A DNA stretch of 64,000 nucleotides from Neurospora crassa OR74A (lineage: Eukaryota; Ascomycota; Sordariomycetes; Sordariales; Sordariaceae), in contig NC_026502.1 of the NCBI RefSeq assembly GCF_000182925.2, positions 2,914,001 to 2,978,000 of the forward strand, in the 5' to 3' direction. This document shows, piece after piece, positions 50,738-62,579 of the stretch. Both the position numbers and the translations under genes were made by a program. The first letter of the stretch is position 1. Each line of letters starts with the position of its first letter. Under the pieces are notes generated by a model, which saw only the letters and a program-made list of their open reading frames with translations, made no database searches and was not told where the DNA came from.

Positions 50738-53700
50738 TGTGTCAGTTTAGTTTGGTGCGAGGTAGCTCCAGGCTGTGTGTGTGTGTATGAGCGTAGTAGT
50801 TAGGCGTATCAAGGTGAGACTCGAGTGCTAATGTTGAAGCCACGCAAGGTTGTACGGGAGAAACAATGGCAGGCTTGAAGACAATAAGGCGGTATGCCAC
50901 TGGGAATAAAAATCGGCGGTCTGGATATCTTTTTGAAGGAAAATGGGAGAATGTAAGATAGGGAAAGGGTCCGGTTCTCGGCCGGGCTTTTGAAGGTATA
51001 ACTATACGAAGGGGAAGTGGGAGCTGGGGATGGGACTCTGGAGAGGAGGGTATGCGATGTACCCCGGTACATTGCCAGGGTGTATGTAAGCCGCATGGGT
51101 ATGGTGAGGGGAGCAAGGTGAGCAAGGGGAGCAGGCAGACGAGAGCGAAGAAGAGCGCCAGACCCACAGACGTAGGTAGCGGACAAGCCGGGAAGTGTGT
51201 ACAGGGAGTGACAGTCATGGAGCTGTGAGGACGAAGTGGAACTACCTCTTGTTCCCATGGAGGAGTAAGAAGAGCCCGAGATAGCAGTTCGAGGCACCAA
51301 AAGACGACGCCGAGGGTTGTTGTGACAGCGAGAGGAGGCACTAGAGCATGTGGTAGCTCGCTCGGTGGCCCTCCTCCAGCCGTGGTGTGCGCATCTGCAA
51401 GTGGAAGTGCCCCCTGGGGGTGTGAATACCGTGAATGTAGCGGTAACCCGTCCAATCTTCAGGGGTTCGTCTTGTTTTCTCCGCAAGTCCGAGCACCCGA
51501 TATGGAATGCGCCCAACTGGTCCAGATGCGTGGAACTGCCGTAGCCCGTAGGGTCTGACAAAAGCAAAGAAGGGAAGCTCAAACAGGGGATGTCCAACGT
51601 ACCGTAACAGATAGCGAAGGTTCCAACCAATCTTGAGTTCTTTCTTTCGGCAGTAGAATATGCGGTGGTATCAGACCTCTTGGGCGATGGATGAGGATGA
51701 GATCAGGATAGGTCAAGATTGATATTTTGGAATTAAGATGAGAGTAGATGGATGATTGCTAGCTCCCAAAATAGGCAAACCCTCTCTGAGTTTTCAAAAT
51801 ATCTTGAGAGTCCTGGATAGCTGTAGCCCTATGTGGTCACTGGTCAGCTGCCTTGGTCATGGACACACGTGTTCCCCAGACTAAACTAAAACCCATTAAG
51901 CCCTTTTTCCGTAGGATCAAAGCATGTGCTGGAGATGGGATGGGATTGTCGTTCACACCCCTTGGCGACAATGACGTTGTGGTGGTCGTCGAGCCCTTGG
52001 CCTGACCGGGGGGGATGGTAAAGATACCTTGGTTACGTACCTGAGAATGGGTAGTGCAAGGCAGCGGGTGCCGGTAAGATAGTCGTTTTCGCCGGTAACT
52101 TTGAGGGATTGAAGGCGCGAGGTTCCAGTTGCAGAGAGAGACGTTCGGTGGACTGGATCGCGGCGGCCCGAGAAGCGAGGAGCGAGAGGATGTGCAGGCT
52201 AGCTTGTTTCTTTGGCTGGCCAGTGACGAACGGCGGCGGCGTAGGGTATCACAGCCAAGTGGACGTTGGAAGGGGATCGTGGGGATCTTGCTCGGACAAG
52301 CGGAGGCCGTCAAAGGCGACGGTAGTGTGCGACTGCGGACGGCATTCGTGGGACTTGGACGACGGGATGAGTTAGACGAGTCGTGCCGAGTGGGTCTCAT
52401 TGGCCCAAGGCGACTCCATTCAGTTTGCGGGGTGACCACTGGGACTTGGACGGGCATGGGTCCAGCTCCAGAAGAATCCAGGCCAAGCCTGTGCCCCATT
52501 CTGGGGTTGAACTCCACTGGACCTCGTCCATCTCGTTTACAAGTCCTCTTTTTCAGTTGCTGGTTTCCCTTGGATTGTTTTCTACAACCAGATTCCCTTG
52601 TGCCTTGTCAAAGGTACATTTAATGTTGATAAGAGAAAGGATGTAGTCTACTCGCCAATGTCAAGAAAATGCACGTGCATCAGACCGCAGTAGGTAAGGT
52701 ACATACATGGCATAACTGTTCAGACGGCTGCCGCTGATGCCGCATTCTTTTGGATGAAAAAAGGCATGTGAAAGCCACGAGCGCAGGCAGCACGGCATGG
52801 GGGCCGCCGCCATCCAATGCAGCCGGCGGAGTCAACCAACCTGCATTACAGTGCAGATCATACTGTATTCTGTAGAAATATCAGAGTCTGGTGATGATGA
52901 TGATTGGAGAACTCTTGGTTCAGGTTGGGTCAGTCCTCCCGGCCTCAACTACTACTGCGTACACAACTGTACCCTACCATACAGGCTACACTACAGACTA
53001 GGTAGGTACCACGACCCTCCTCCGGCTGACCGGATATTTGTGGAGATGGTGACTGTATAGCCACGAGTCGTTCAGGACCCCGCGAGGAGAGAAGAGATAA
53101 GGCATGCATAGATATAGTTACGGCGCAAAGTGTTTGTAATCTGGAAAAAAAGAACAATTGCAATAAGAATATAATGTGTGCTTATTCAAGCAAGCACTTT
53201 CAAACACAGTCAGTATTTTTGTCCAGAGCGGTGGATTTCTAGATGTTCATGGAAGAACTATGATACACTACACTACAACCTGCTCTTCTAGGCAAAAGCT
53301 CTCTCTGGGGTATCAAACAGATCTGTCTCTCCCCGGATCAAAGGATATCTATCTTGGTACATTTTCTGCCCCAGGTTTTGACTTCCACTAACCTTAAGTT
53401 CGAAACCCAACAACGGGCGTGTCCTTCCGAAACAAGATGCAAAGCCGCCCTCGCCCTCCATCAAATCAATTTCATTCGCTTTGATATGATTCCTGGTATG
53501 CATGCTTCCTCCATCGATCCGTCCATCCAACCGTCCCAGTCCAGTTGTTACGCAGTAGAAAGAGTCCCGTCTGAGATGTAACGCCAGAGGAAGCGTCCAA
53601 TCAGAAAGCATGGCCTCTTTTGCCGCCCTGAATGCCAAGCTTTTTGCCAGTTGCAGTTTCCCCGGATCTGCACTTCGATAGACTCGACTTTCCCCGTTCG

Positions 53701-54351
53701 TTCGGGGAAAAGCTTGAAACATGACAGTTGCGAAAACGAAACGGACTTCAGAGTGCGTAAGTATCTTCAAGGGGGCTGTGTTCTTTTTGGTGATGATGAC
53801 ATCGTTTTGCGGAGACGGTGAATGTTCATCGCCAGTCGGACTCTCACCGCTGAGTGGTACTATATTTCAATCCCACTTGATCACTATGACTGCCGTTAGT
53901 GTACCAGATCCACAGCTTGACAGTAATTCTATCTGTTCCCATACAGAGGACAGAAGTGGAAAGCATAACATGATAATCTCAACCTATCAACACATCAATG
54001 CACGTACCAAATACCGAACGGTGTGTGGGTGTGTGTGAGATCCCGAGATCGCGGGCGTGGAGTCTGGAGAACTGGAGACCTGAACAAACTGGAGACGGGG
54101 AAACCCGTTACAATACGATATGATACAGCTCCGCTCCACCTCCATGACTCCATCAATTCTTTTCTTGGCTGACGCGAAAGAAAGCAAAACACCGACTGAC
54201 GAACTACCCCTGTGGTAGGTCTGTAACTGCGACTGCGATCACGGAGGAGGAGAAGGAGGAGCAAAAAAAGAGGGCTCCATTCACGAGCCTACCTACGCCC
54301 CACAGGGAAAGGAATCGCTCGCTGTTCGTTCGTAGACTTCGTATCAATGTA
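50738..54351. other. 3.6-kb gene-free stretch upstream of the carnitine acetyltransferase gene
   Basis: Minus-strand promoter and probable long leader. Open frames on the minus strand near 50.8-51.6 kb and 51.84-52.52 kb (226 codons, Ser/Pro/Arg-rich, GTG start) show no domain and are not accepted. A CCTCGG word (minus strand, 51,310-51,315) matches the fungal fatty-acid-response core but is a single hexamer. No repeat of note to the left of the MITE. Confidence 0.45.
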
Positions 54352-54681
54352 CAGGAATTTGCCCTGATAATGCATGTACCTGAAAGTGCATAAAACCCTC
54401 TAAATGCTTAGAAATCGGCCGCCGCAATTATTTAGTATGGGTAAATGCTAGAATGCATATTTACATCTGTGCCAGGCCGTAAAATTGCTGTGTATGCATT
54501 TATAGGTGCCTCTTCTTAGACCCCTTTAGGACCTGATACCTATGCTAACCACCTAAGGTCCCCCGAAATTCCAGTACTTGGGCAGCTTGAGAGTCTTGGC
54601 ATGGGAATATAAGTGCATGAGCCCTCTAAATGCATGAGAAATGGCGTGCCGGATTATATGCATTATCAGGGCAAATTCCTG
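54352..54681. mobile_element. MITE, 330 bp, 24-bp terminal inverted repeats, TA target duplication
   Basis: The first 24 bases (54,352-54,375, starting CAGGAATTTGCCCTGATAAT) are the exact reverse complement of the last 24 (54,658-54,681). TA dinucleotides lie directly outside both ends (54,350-54,351 and 54,682-54,683). There is no coding capacity. Inside the ends a second pair of similar blocks lies in direct orientation (CCCTCTAAATGC near 54.4 kb and again near 54.62 kb). TA duplication and short inverted repeats fit a non-autonomous Tc1/mariner (Fot1/Pot2-like) element. The perfect repeats and absence of RIP-type decay suggest a fairly young insertion. The family name is inferred. Confidence 0.85.
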
Positions 54682-55603
54682 TATGTAAGGACTGACAGGT
54701 ATGGAAGTGATGAAAGCCGAAGCCATACAGGCGTTTTATGTTTGACTGTTTGATTATCCCGTGACCAAGAACCTCCTCCCGGCTTTTCTCATTCGTTCGT
54801 TCGTCGCCCTTGACCGCACTTCGCAAAGACGAACGGGGACCAATTCACGAGTTCGTCATCGTGCTTTTTTTTTTTTTAAAAAAAAAAAATTTATTTATTT
54901 ATTTATGTGGTTTCGGCTCAATGGAAACGCGAAGAAGGTGCGAGTGATGAATGTGTAATATTAGGAAGGTATCAAATTCAAGTGGCATAGTTGCGTTGAG
55001 ATTTAAGAGGAAGGGGAGGAAGAAAGGTGCGATCAGTGTTAAGGGGTGCCACTCTTCAGATATCATTTACATCCATGTGCATGTAAGGTAAGGGATGTGC
55101 TATTCACACGACAAGGAAATAATTAGAACATAACCAACTCAAAGCTGCCCTAACAAGCGACTGTATTCCAACTGGTATTGCCCTCTATACTACCACATTG
55201 TGGCCAGATGATATCCCTTTGCTGAGCCACCGGTTAAGCTTCGACGAGCTCCCGATCACTCCCGAGTCCTGAACGCCCATAGCCATATTGCTCTATACAT
55301 GGCACTCGGCAATTCGTAATCGTCGACTGTAACGTGGACTGGGGAAAATAGGGAGAAAGTAAACAAACCCATTCCTATTCCCACCCCTACTCTCACTTCC
55401 TTGAACGCCACCTCCTGGTAATTTTAACTTCGCAAGATTTTCTGAACCTAATGCAAAATACCGGATGCCATGTAAACAATATGAAGTACCCAAGAGGCAA
55501 AGAGGGAAACGAGGGCGATGGTATGCAAAAAGAAAAGAAAAGATCAACGTATTTGAAAAGGTTCCCTACCCACCCAGCACCGCTCACGCCTTCACTCACT
55601 CAC
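54682..55603. other. Spacer right of the MITE
   Basis: Contains a T13A12 homopolymer pair (54,865-54,889) followed by TTTA repeats. The rest is presumed 3' flank of the minus-strand membrane protein gene. No coding region seen. Confidence 0.5.
54865..54889. repeat. T13A12 perfect palindrome
   Basis: Thirteen T followed directly by twelve A, able to fold as an AT-only hairpin, followed by (TTTA)n. Confidence 0.85.
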
Positions 55604-55611
55604 TCACTCAC
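55592..55611 (+). repeat. (TCAC)n microsatellite over a stop codon
   Basis: About five TCAC units spanning the stop codon (55,604-55,606) of the minus-strand membrane protein gene. Confidence 0.85.
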
Positions 55612-57561
55612 CATCTCGCAAGGTAAAATCCCTCGGCTTCGTCGGCACAGTGCCAAAGTAGCTTGCTTGGTCATCCTCTGCCGGTCGCTTCGACGAGCTG
55701 CCGCCGGGCCTTGGTGAGTAAAAGCCAGCATCATTGGTATAAACGCGATCGAGCCCCGCAGTACGGTCCGTGTTGCTCGTACCATACGGATTCGTACCGA
55801 ATCCATTGTGCATTTCCCAGCTTCCTACGCGCTCGTGACGGATTCCGTTCCTGGCGTACGTCACGTCGGCATCAGGCGCCGCTGCCCGATTATTGTCATT
55901 GTTATACGCGCTGCCTAGATTCAGCATGTGAATCATGCGCTCCTGCTCGCGCCTCTTCTCCGAGCCGGCTCGGTGGAAGCGGAGACCGGCACAGAGCGTG
56001 GCTGCGAGCAAGCCGAGTCCGATGACGGCAACTGCTGAGGCGGCCCCGATGGCGCCGGCTATGGTGGGGTCCATTTTGAGACCCTGACCATCGTGGGAGA
56101 CGACGGATGAGCTAGAGTCGGGGCTGCCGCCCTTGTTGTCGTCGCCTTCGGTGGAACCTTTGGCCACGAGACAGAAAGAGGCAGAACTGTCGCAGACGTC
56201 GCACCAGTGGGACGATGAATTGAGGGCAATCTCTCCCATGGAATGTCTGAATTCGGCGAGAGGCATGACTGATTGCGAGTTCCCGTTGCCAAAGAGGGCG
56301 TATTCTTGAGGAAGGGAGCCGGATCTGGCGTCGTCGTAAAGGAACCGTACCCAGAGATCCTCGTCAGGAGGGTATACCGAGTCGCTGCCGCCTTTGGAGA
56401 AGAGTTCAAAAATCATCGCTGCACTAGGGTTGGGAACATGGCTTCGGAACTGATTACCAGATGGACCATCTATCAAGCCTGACAGAGAGAAGAACGCAAA
56501 GAAGGGCTCTATGGAGGTAAAGGCCATATTGAGCTTGTTGGTGCGTCCTTCTGTCTGGACATTGCTGTCGAACCACTCCATAACTTTGCCAGCCATGGTG
56601 CGGCCTGCAATAGCGCGGATTTTGTCGCCTTCTTCCTTTCCAGACACCGTCAAGTTTCCATGCTTTTCACGCTGCTCGGTAGCTGCGAGATTGCCCATGT
56701 ATTCGACAAAGGAGGAGTTTAGTTGATTTTTCGTGGCGTTGTCGTGTACGTAGAGATACTGAATGTGGTCATAGAATTCGTAAGCGTGATGGTAGTCTGC
56801 CAGATCCGAGGGGTACGCGATGTTGTCACCGTGGAAGATCCTTTCCCATTCCGCTTTGTAGAAGACCAGTGTTTCATTGTAGGTCTTCTCCACCTGAGTG
56901 TCGTTCTTAAAGCTGTCCAAAGAGCGCAGATACTGGGGGCAGAGCTTATTTGCGTCCACGCTAAAAGTCATGGTTGTTAGCGATATTTCTTATTTAAAGT
57001 GGTGCTCATGGCGTTCTCATACTAAACAAATTCAGGGTCGTCGACTGACGATGACCTGATGACCGGATATTGATATCCTTCCAGTGGATAATCCAATATC
57101 TCGGTATTGGCAAGGAGAGCAGCTGCTATACCATCCGTACCATTAAATACACGTGTTGACGGGGGATAGAGGCCCTGCATGAGGGCTAGAGCACTGTGAA
57201 AGTCGTAACTATCTGCGCCCGTAAGGATATCAAGCTGGGTGTTGTCGATGGCGTTCGTGCTTAGGCCCACGAGCTTGGCTCCGATGAGCTTGGAAACATC
57301 AAAACTATCCGGTTCTTGAGCAGCCACTATGTAACGATTGCGAAGAACGCGGCCTCGATCAACGAGTTGTTGAGCACCTAGGGGAGTCAAATTAGGAGGA
57401 AAACCGGGCACATCGAGAGGACTCCGGTCACCATGCATAACCCATGCAATGGAGGACCATACACGCTCCGTAGCGGATTCGTCCCTGGTGTTTGGAGATG
57501 ACTGAGACAAAGCGGTTCCGGCCAGAACGGAGGCCAGAGTCGCGGAGATAATGCCCTTCAT
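55604..57561 (-). CDS. Membrane-anchored histidine-phosphatase-fold protein, likely inactive, two exons, 631 aa
   Basis: Minus-strand exons 57,023-57,561 and 55,604-56,960; 62-nt intron (GTATGA donor, GCTAAC branch, TTTAG), joining EFV-YVDANKLCPQYL. The signal peptide is MKGIISATLASVLAGTALS. Domain order follows the histidine acid phosphatase (clade 2) superfamily: the RHGxRxP region reads AWVMHGDRSP (His43 kept, first Arg replaced by Met), then a helical insert, and FTSIEPFFAFFSLSGL (residues 327-342) where active enzymes have a THDxxI-type motif, so the His-Asp pair is absent. Paired cysteines (WCDVC) precede a Ser-rich stalk, a single membrane helix (about residues 480-508) and a cytoplasmic tail of about 120 residues. 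Several NxS/T sites suggest glycosylation. It is probably a plasma-membrane or wall-facing receptor-like protein. The stop codon lies in a TCAC microsatellite. Confidence 0.88.
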
Positions 57562-59871
57562 AGCTGCGGTTGAGGAACCTGCCTCGAGCACGCGTCTTCT
57601 CCAAGAGGGGGTAAAAGAAGTATTTTGAGATAGGGACAAGTGAACAAGGCGAAAGGATAGGTCGTGAACATAGGAAAAGTCAAGCGAGCACACTAAGCTT
57701 CGAGTCGTGGAGGGCTAGATAGGAGACGAAGCTCCAGCGAGGGCACTACTATAGGTGATATATGAAGGAGTCGCAGCGAGAAAGGTGAAGCAACTTGTCC
57801 ATACATCGTCCCTCGGGATCATGGCGGCTTCCATCTTCACGCGGCGTTGCAAATAGAATAGTCGAAACAGAGCAGGTACACTACGAAGTTGGTCAGCTAG
57901 GTGTGGATTAAGCGTCACTGCATCCGGGGGAGTTTCCCGCTCTTGTCAACAATTACCAGGAAGGACCTGTGTGCAAGGCATACGAAGGCAAGTGAAGGGA
58001 AAGGGGTTGAAGGAGAACAGCAGCACGGTGTCATTATAGGGAAATCTTAGTCAAGCGAGTGACCGCCAACGACACAGCGTAGCCGATGATGAGTCGAGCA
58101 TGCAAACAAATGCATTTTTCGCTCCAGAGTTCCCTTCTCCGGATGGAGGTGAAGATTGCTTGGCTGCTTCCATGAAACTACCTCTATGCGACTGTACACT
58201 AGGAGAACACTTCCGGGGAGATAAGCAAGACATGTGAAAAGAATGACAGAAATCCGACGTCGTCGCTGCGGAAAGAGGCCTGACTCGAGCGTTCATGCTG
58301 GGCGCTGTCTTGATGAATTTCCATGTGGTTGAGGGGAAGAAAGGAGGGGTTGTTGGAGTTCAGTTTGGTTGTTGGAGTCTCGGAGAGGAAGGAAGGAAGT
58401 CCAGATGATGGACGGTTAGTCAGTTGACACTGCAGTGCAGCTGCTGACAGGTCAAGGAGCTGCTCGATTGGAAGGATTGGAGTCTTGGCATAACTTGACA
58501 GGTGGAGCTACAGTTACAGTTACAGTTCTCCGCTAAAACATGCATTGGTGGGTGATCCCGCCCCGTTTTGATCAGCGATCTCAATCGGCCCGCGGGGACT
58601 TCAATCCGACCAAAGAACTGTTCCGTTGTCGTACAACCGAACTGCGTAGATCAGGAGCAATGAATCAGCCCTAACGAGCAACACCAACATTATTATGTAC
58701 ACTGGGTTTATAATCCACTTCATAAACAGGTAACGCAGCACTGTTTACTCGCGGTACTCTCCAAATCACACACCAGCGATAAACGCCAAGTTTGTCAACA
58801 TGCTCATTCATTTGGTGTGGGCAGGGACTTTAGCCCAGGATAGCCTTACTCCTATTATCAGCCATTCATATCAGCGCATATCTTACTACCTACAGATACA
58901 TGGTGCTCGATGTGAACATCACTCAATGTCTCATCCCTTGATATCTGCCAGGCACCACCAAAACCCCAATCTCCGCCTGGTCAGTCAGCTCCGGGAGTGG
59001 GCTTTGCTGCAATGCAAGGGCATGATGGGCCATTGTTCCCGGTTGGGTTTACGCCCTTTCAGCTAAGACTTCTAGAAGTCGATGACTCTCATCAAACACT
59101 ATGGCTTGAAGGAGATTGTCGACGTGCTCACTGAGAGTTGATAAAAATAACCTACAAATCCGCCAATCTGTGTATGTACCTCGAGTCCCATCATGAACTC
59201 AAGTTATCGCACTCACTCCGACTACCCCAACCTCACCGCGACAACCGAGCATCCGGTTGATCTCGAATACCTATTCCGCCTCGTACGCAGAAGCCTCGAG
59301 TTGACGGTGACCGACCGCTCTCAAGTGAACACTCTCTCCGGGGCTAAATTCCAGATTGGCTGACATTCCCATTGGCCTGCTTGTCGCGTCTAAGCCCAAA
59401 CGAGTGAGGTTCATCTCCCCGTTCATCGATCGGTTACATTTCCAGCAAGCGCCTGCTGCGTGGGTAGGTGGGGGACGGGTAGCATATGGCCCCCTGACGG
59501 TGTGCCGATCCGCCAGCCCGTCCATATGCATCCTAGCTCGCATCTTTCACCAACAGTCCCATCTTGTCCATGGGGCGGCGGACTAGTCTCAGGTTTTTGT
59601 TCTTCCGGCTGTCATCAAAGAAACAAGAGAACTTAGACAATGCACCTCTTTTGCTCCCGGCTTTGTTGTTGTTTTCCCACCAAAAGGCTTGAGTTGCAGC
59701 AAGTCTTGTCGACCGAGCAAGTGACGCGAAGGAAACATTGACATCTTTTTTTTCTCTCTACCTACGCGCCGACCCTCATACCCATACCTATAATGCTTAT
59801 CTCTATCAGGCATTGGATCTGAGACGCATTAAGAGAGAGCTGCCCGCTTGAATGCGTAGTGCGGCGCCACC
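57562..59871. other. 2.3-kb region between divergent membrane-protein genes
   Basis: Promoter side of both the minus-strand phosphatase-fold gene and the plus-strand receptor-like gene. An ATG frame at 58,051-58,296 (minus, 81 codons) has no domain. A short (TTACAG)n repeat lies near 58.51 kb. Nothing else recognised. Confidence 0.45.
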
Positions 59872-61174
59872 ATGACGAATATCGGCCCTTTAACGACGAC
59901 CTTCACACCACCAGCCAGTTGTACCACCAACACCCCCCAAATATATCAGGTCTGGAAGGGGACCGCATCCGAATACATCCACGGTCCTCTCTACACACCT
60001 GATTCGAATTGCTTTCCTGATGGTTACGTTGCGAACCCATCCTACTACTACAACCCCGGCTCTTGTCCCCAGGGATACACGACAGCACCATGTTCGCGCT
60101 CTGGGCTGCCTGTGACAGACACAGAGGCAGCGGGTAAGACTCAAACGGCAGTTGTGTGCTGTCCGAGCGGAGCGTACGATAAACCTTCTTCTACACCAAA
60201 AAAAAAAAAGCTGTCAGAATACTAACACCAAAGACAGTGCCCTCACATTTACCTGCGCCGACGACACCGCTCAGGCACTAGCATGTACCACATCCTTCCC
60301 CAAGGGAGCCGAGGTTCTGATGGGTGTGACTGTCGTATCCGATGGAACCATCGGACCTCACACCACCGTATCCGAGCGACGAGGCGGCATCGGCGCCTAT
60401 GGCATCCAGGTCGTCCTTGGAGCAATGTCAGACGGGGGGCACATCCAACCCTCGGAGCAGGATAACTCCGGCATCATGGCAACCGCTACCTCCTTACCGA
60501 CGACACCTCAACCAACAATCACCGACGACCCATTAGCAACGTCGACGAGCAGTAGTAGCGGCGGTGGCGGCGGCGTAAGTACCGGCGCGGCCATTGGTAT
60601 CGGCGTTGGATCCGCAGCCGTCGCCCTCCTCGCTGCCGGCTCCGTGGGTTTCCTCTTCTTTAAACGCTGGTGGCGGAAAAAGCGACTACTACGGCGTAGA
60701 AGAACCATTGAAAACATTGGAACCCTCAGCAGCAGCAAAGGCGATGGTGGTGATGGTGATGGTGTTGCTGATCTCGTCAGCATCATCAGCAACCCCCCGC
60801 CCGTGCCGCCCAAGGACCTGCAACCTTTTTTCGAGCTATCGGGAGAGGTCTCGTCCACCGTGGCGGCGTCGGAGTGTGGTCATCAGCCATCGAGACACAT
60901 GAGCCGGTTCTCCATGTTCAAATGCGGTACGCCTACTACGCCGCCACCTGGACACCCTGCCGAGGCGGAACAAGCTCATTTGTCACCGGTCTGGCCGCCG
61001 AGTGCGAGTCACCAGAGTCGGAGTGGCAGTCCGAGTCACCACGCGTACAGCCGACCCGTCGAACACCCCGGGCACCAATTTGCCGAATTGGAAGCGGAGG
61101 TGCCAATTGAGGCGGCGAGTTCGGACATGCCGTCATCGGCAGAACCGTCGTTGACGACACCGAGTAAATGGTAG
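59872..61174 (+). CDS. Single-pass receptor-like membrane protein with Cys-rich N-domain, two exons, 412 aa
   Basis: Exons 59,872-60,173 and 60,238-61,174; 64-nt intron (GTACGA donor, ACTAAC branch, ACAG). The start has a strong context (CGCCACCATGA). The N-terminal domain belongs to a common filamentous-fungal type: MTNIGPLTTTFTPPASC, then CFPDGY, a YYYNPGSCPQGYTTAPC block and VVCCPSG, with FTCADD after the splice. There is no signal peptide before it, so the single membrane helix after the Gly-rich linker (GAAIGIGVGSAAVALLAAG, about residues 235-255) probably works as a type III anchor. A RWWRKKRLLRRRR stretch marks the cytoplasmic side. The tail is Pro/Ser-rich with a PPVPPK SH3-type motif. 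No enzyme motif is present; a surface-sensing or adhesion role is a guess from family shape. Confidence 0.85.
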
Positions 61175-62579
61175 AGCTTGCAGACTTGAAGAAAGAGCCG
61201 GACCGGTACATAGTACTCAGCCGGCCGGCGAACCTTGATGGCTTTCCAGAAGGAGGTACGATTAGCAGCATTACGATAGAGACGGGGAGAGGGGGAGCGA
61301 GAAATGTCACCAACGCCGTGGATCTAATGCAGTCGAATCAGTTGTTGGCCGGATTGTGAGGCCCTGGACAATCGACAGAGGGGGGGTTCAAAGTGCATAA
61401 CAGGGAGGATAAGATAAAATGCAAGACAAAAGCAATTGGGATCGGCAGAGACGCATACATTACAGCCAGCCCAAGGCCAAGGCTGTGCTAGTCCCAACCA
61501 AACGTCGTTGAGACACATCCTCGAAGATTTCCGACACGATATCCCGAAATACGCGGGCGCAGCATGGCTGACAAGCGGCCGATGAAGTTTAATGGAAGAA
61601 GTAAGCTTGGACATACGACGATGATGCGTAATGAGTTGGACTTTGGACGGATGATGTCGAGCCCGTATCTCAATCAGGACAGAGAAAGCGATATAGTAGC
61701 ACAAAGGTGAACAAGGCTACCTCTCGATCCGCTCGATCAACTAGCTGTTTTTTTCTCGGTGTTTCATTACTAGATGTGGATTATGTATACGGAGTTTAGG
61801 TGCCTATATGGTTTTATCATTAGCATGTATATACCATAGTGTTTATTTTTAGTGTCAAAAGACACCCCCGTATTAGCATTGGATATGTCTCTTTTCACTG
61901 TTTAAACGCCTCGAACCACGCAGCGAATGTGCAGACTCTTGACAGCGACGGCATGTCGTATACAGAGTAGGTAAGATAAGGTAGATAAGTAGGTAAGTTG
62001 CTGTCCGGTAGGAGGAAGTGGTACGTATTGATCGGGCCCGATTATCTCAGCCGAAGCAAGTGTCATGCGTCAAGCAGGTCTATGCCTCTGGTAACACAAC
62101 CACGGCCATGCATGCCTGCTGAAATTGAATATGGGCCTGAATAATCTTGGAAACACTCACCTCCCATAAACCCAGTGCAACATGTCAGGAAACCTTTGCA
62201 CTGTTTTGCCCTTTTTTTTGTGGCAACAACAAGAGTCCAAAACACGAAACAACGAGGGACACTCTCGAGAGAGAATTGACTGGCTGTAGAATCTTTTAAA
62301 ATTCCAAGCTCATCCTACACACAAAAGGGGGTTCGTTCCCCTTTTCTTCCCCCTTCCTCCCGTCTTTCCTGCTGCTGCTGATGCCCCAAAGACCATGTCC
62401 GCAACACAGGAGTTTAACTCCCTTTTATAGCAGATGACGTAACGTATGCGCTGCTTCACTTTCGCCCATTCCAGTAGAGACGCGCAATCAGGAGAGCCGT
62501 AATAGTCGGTCGGTTTGGAGGTTGTTCATGCTATAAGATTTGCTCTGCTCTTCTTAGGAAACTCGGATAATTGTAGAAT
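61175..62579. other. 1.4-kb spacer with a short overlapping frame
   Basis: Begins with a 63-codon frame (61,168-61,359) that overlaps the end of the receptor-like gene. Further on are GATAAG/GGTAAG-rich words near 61.97 kb and a small GTGTC-AAAA-GACAC hairpin at 61,852-61,865. Otherwise presumed 3' flanks of two convergent genes. Confidence 0.45.

Noticed and set aside
51837-52517. 226-codon minus-strand frame upstream of carnitine acetyltransferase
   Set aside because: GTG start, Ser/Pro/Arg low-complexity, no domain; more likely leader or promoter DNA.
58051-58296. 81-codon minus-strand ATG frame
   Set aside because: No signal peptide, domain or splice context; lies in a promoter region between divergent genes.
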